NCBI GenBank assembly: GCA_030748635.1 | Contig: JASMLP010000004.1 | Span: forward strand, 1 to 64,000 | DNA from: Planctomycetota bacterium | Lineage (GTDB): Bacteria; Planctomycetota; JACQVV01; JASMLP01 | Length of the DNA: 64,000 nucleotides | Reading direction: 5' to 3' | Part shown: one piece after another, positions 62,511 to 64,000 of the stretch | How the letters are laid out: each line of letters starts with the position of its first letter | Numbering within the stretch: the first letter of the stretch is position 1 | The notes under the pieces: model-generated | Told to the model about the DNA's origin: nothing | Databases searched by the model: none | What the model saw: the letters and a program-made list of their open reading frames with translations, nothing else | Translations under genes and position numbers: made by a program

Positions 62511-63329
62511 CTATCCCTCGAGAGCGGCCCGAATACGGACCAAACTGGCCAGAAGCGGCTCGAGATCATCCATAGGGAGCATGTTGGGGCCGTCGGAGGG
62601 AGAACTCGCCGGATCGGTATGAACCTCCAGAAAAACCCCGTGCGCCCCTGCGGCCACCGCAGCTCGGGCCAGCGTGGGAATCATTTCTCGTTGGCCGCCC
62701 GTCCGGTCTCCCAGGCCCCCCGGCTGCTGCACGGAGTGGGTCCCGTCAAAAATCACCGGAGCAAACTCGGACATGACCGGGATCGCTCGCATATCGCTGA
62801 CGAGCGTGTTGTAGCCGAAGGAAGCGCCTCGTTCGGTGATCACGACCCGGTCGCAACCGGCTTCCCGCACCTTTCCGACCGCGTGGCGAATATCCCAGGG
62901 GGCCAGAAACTGGCCCTTCTTGACGTTGACAGCGGCCCCGCTTTGCGCCGCGGCTACCAGAAGATCGGTCTGGCGGCACAGAAACGCTGGAATCTGAACG
63001 ATATCGACCACTTCTGCCGCCGGAGCAGCCTGCGCAACCTCGTGGATATCGGTCGTGACCGGCACCCCCAACTCCCGCTTGATCCGACCCAACCAGTCGA
63101 GCCCCGTTTCCAGGCCTGGACCGCGTAAACTGTGAATGGAGGAACGGTTCGCCTTGTCGAAGCTTGCCTTGAAAATATAGGGCACTCCCAGCCGATTGGC
63201 GACTTCCAGCGCCTTGGATCCGATTTCGAGCGCCATCTCGGGGGTTTGTAGCACACAGGGTCCCGCGATCAGAAAAAGAGGCGATCCGTCTCCGATCGAA
63301 ACCCCACCTACCTCGAAAGGAGATGTCAT
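62511..63329 (-). CDS. kdsA: 3-deoxy-8-phosphooctulonate synthase (KDO-8-phosphate synthase)
   Basis: The 272-residue TIM-barrel enzyme has LIAGPCVLQ, IFKASFDKANRSSIHSLRGP, TTDIHEV, VDIVQIPAFLCRQTDLL, NVKKGQFLAPWD, ITERGASFGYNTLV, FDGTHSVQQPGG and EVHTDPASSPSDGPNML. It condenses PEP with arabinose-5-phosphate to form the KDO precursor of lipopolysaccharide. It shares a 4-base overlap (ATGA) with the lipid kinase gene upstream. It is direct evidence for KDO-type lipopolysaccharide. Confidence 0.95.
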   Translation of the reverse strand: MTSPFEVGGVSIGDGSPLFLIAGPCVLQTPEMALEIGSKALEVANRLGVPYIFKASFDKANRSSIHSLRGPGLETGLDWLGRIKRELGVPVTTDIHEVAQAAPAAEVVDIVQIPAFLCRQTDLLVAAAQSGAAVNVKKGQFLAPWDIRHAVGKVREAGCDRVVITERGASFGYNTLVSDMRAIPVMSEFAPVIFDGTHSVQQPGGLGDRTGGQREMIPTLARAAVAAGAHGVFLEVHTDPASSPSDGPNMLPMDDLEPLLASLVRIRAALEG

Positions 63330-64000
63330 CTGGCAACCACCAGAGGAACGGAACGAGGCACGATCCGAGCCCGTAACGGGAGGAACCCGGCCGGATCTCC
63401 ATCGATCTGGTAAGGCAGGTCCTCAGCCCCCTCAACGGAAACCTCGCGAGCCTGGAGGTAATCACAGTCAGGCAGTTTCTCGCACTCGTGAAGCAAACCG
63501 GCCCAAAGATACCGAACATGTTGCCACCAGCGATGTCCCCGAAAAACCAGGACATCGAGCAGACCGTCGTCGGGAACCGCGTGGCTGGCAAATTCGAAGG
63601 GACCTCCGTAACTGCGGACATTGCCGACAATCACATGGGCCGCGTCGTAGGGAAGTTCATTCCCGTCGATCGTGACCCGAAGGGGCCGATAACGATACGC
63701 GAAGATTTCCCGAAACAGGGGCACGACGTACTGACGCATCCGCATGGTTCCGCGTCGTTTCTGATGAAATGCGTAGGCGATCGAGGAATCGAATCCGGCC
63801 GAGGTCAGCAAGAGCGAATAGCGCCCCGATCCCACTTCGATGGCGTCGAGATGCCGAACCCGTTTCTCCTGGATCGAACGGCAGATCCGTCGGACGTCCC
63901 AGGGAAGTCCGAACTCCTTGGCCAGGATATTGCCGGTTCCGGCCGGTAAAACGGCGATCGGAACCCGGGTGTCGATATTTCCGTTGACCACCTCATTCAA
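63326..64000 (-). CDS. Diacylglycerol/lipid kinase family protein, partial at the window edge
   Basis: The frame runs off the right edge, and 224 residues are visible, beginning in the middle of the GDGTLNEVVNG motif (LNEVVNG). It has VLPAGTGNILAKEFGLP, TSAGFDSSIAY, VGNVRSYGGPFEFASHAVPDDGLLDVLVF and a final IDGDP. These mark the DAGK catalytic domain (YegS/BmrU/DgkB type), which phosphorylates diacylglycerol or a related lipid. It overlaps kdsA by 4 bases. Confidence 0.85.
   Translation of the reverse strand: MNEVVNGNIDTRVPIAVLPAGTGNILAKEFGLPWDVRRICRSIQEKRVRHLDAIEVGSGRYSLLLTSAGFDSSIAYAFHQKRRGTMRMRQYVVPLFREIFAYRYRPLRVTIDGNELPYDAAHVIVGNVRSYGGPFEFASHAVPDDGLLDVLVFRGHRWWQHVRYLWAGLLHECEKLPDCDYLQAREVSVEGAEDLPYQIDGDPAGFLPLRARIVPRSVPLVVAR

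Overview
The window is a densely packed, moderately GC-rich bacterial chromosome segment with no phage, insertion sequence or CRISPR array. KDO-8-phosphate synthase (kdsA) and mannose-1-phosphate guanylyltransferase point to a Gram-negative envelope. Two very large Ser/Thr kinases with zinc ribbons and TPR tails, several type II pseudopilin-like proteins, two DUF58/VWA sets and many exported TPR or coiled-coil proteins of unknown function suggest the PVC superphylum, most likely a Planctomycetota-like organism. That assignment is inference from gene content. Genes are commonly joined by ATGA or GTGA overlaps, so operons are easy to read.

Layout. 1-2709 (+): tail of a biotin carboxylase, its carrier protein, and a fatty-acyl-AMP ligase. 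2706-9432 (-): a lipoprotein glycoside-hydrolase-like protein, a degenerate CobU, a DUF885 protein, and a beta-ureidopropionase-like amidohydrolase with a class III aminotransferase. 9587-13180 (-): kinase 1. 13271-14365 (+): a short flagellin-like protein followed by a FliS-like chaperone. 14405-15475 (-): ilvE. 15692-23583 (+): kinase 2, UDP-glucuronate decarboxylase, three envelope proteins and a transaldolase. 23602-24363 (-): a pseudopilin. 24569-33105 (+): a nucleotide and nucleoside scavenging operon (CNT transporter, 5'-nucleotidase fused to a BMP-like binding domain, alkaline phosphatase, purine nucleoside phosphorylase, cytidine deaminase) ending in a carboxyltransferase. 33164-38812: glutamate dehydrogenase, methylmalonyl-CoA mutase large subunit, biotin carrier and biotin carboxylase (-), then methylmalonyl-CoA epimerase (+). 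38867-44489 (-): a TPR protein, pnp, rpsO, ruvX, manC. 44573-46859 (+): pilin-like protein, glycosyltransferase, pseudopilin. 46869-51653 (-): BatA-like VWA, DUF58, FHA, coiled-coil and unnamed proteins. Then tRNA-Ser(UGA), lysS, a Nudix hydrolase, der, a secreted zinc-ribbon protein, a polyamine aminopropyltransferase, RNase Z, a second DUF58 protein, tiny genes including a YjfB-like protein, a GGDEF protein, a ComEA-like protein, kdsA and a partial lipid kinase.

How it fits together. The 31.5-38.8 kb block encodes propionyl-CoA carboxylation, epimerisation and mutase steps towards succinyl-CoA. The mutase needs adenosylcobalamin, yet the only cobalamin gene seen is a CobU with key residues replaced. 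The nucleoside operon could take nucleotides from outside the cell to free bases and uridine inside it.

The most unusual items are the orphan flagellin-like/FliS-like pair, the 5'-nucleotidase-BMP fusion, two kinases built from the same modules in different order (one with MshEN-like motifs), the degenerate CobU, and two related pilin-like proteins flanking a glycosyltransferase, one lacking the prepilin cleavage motif.
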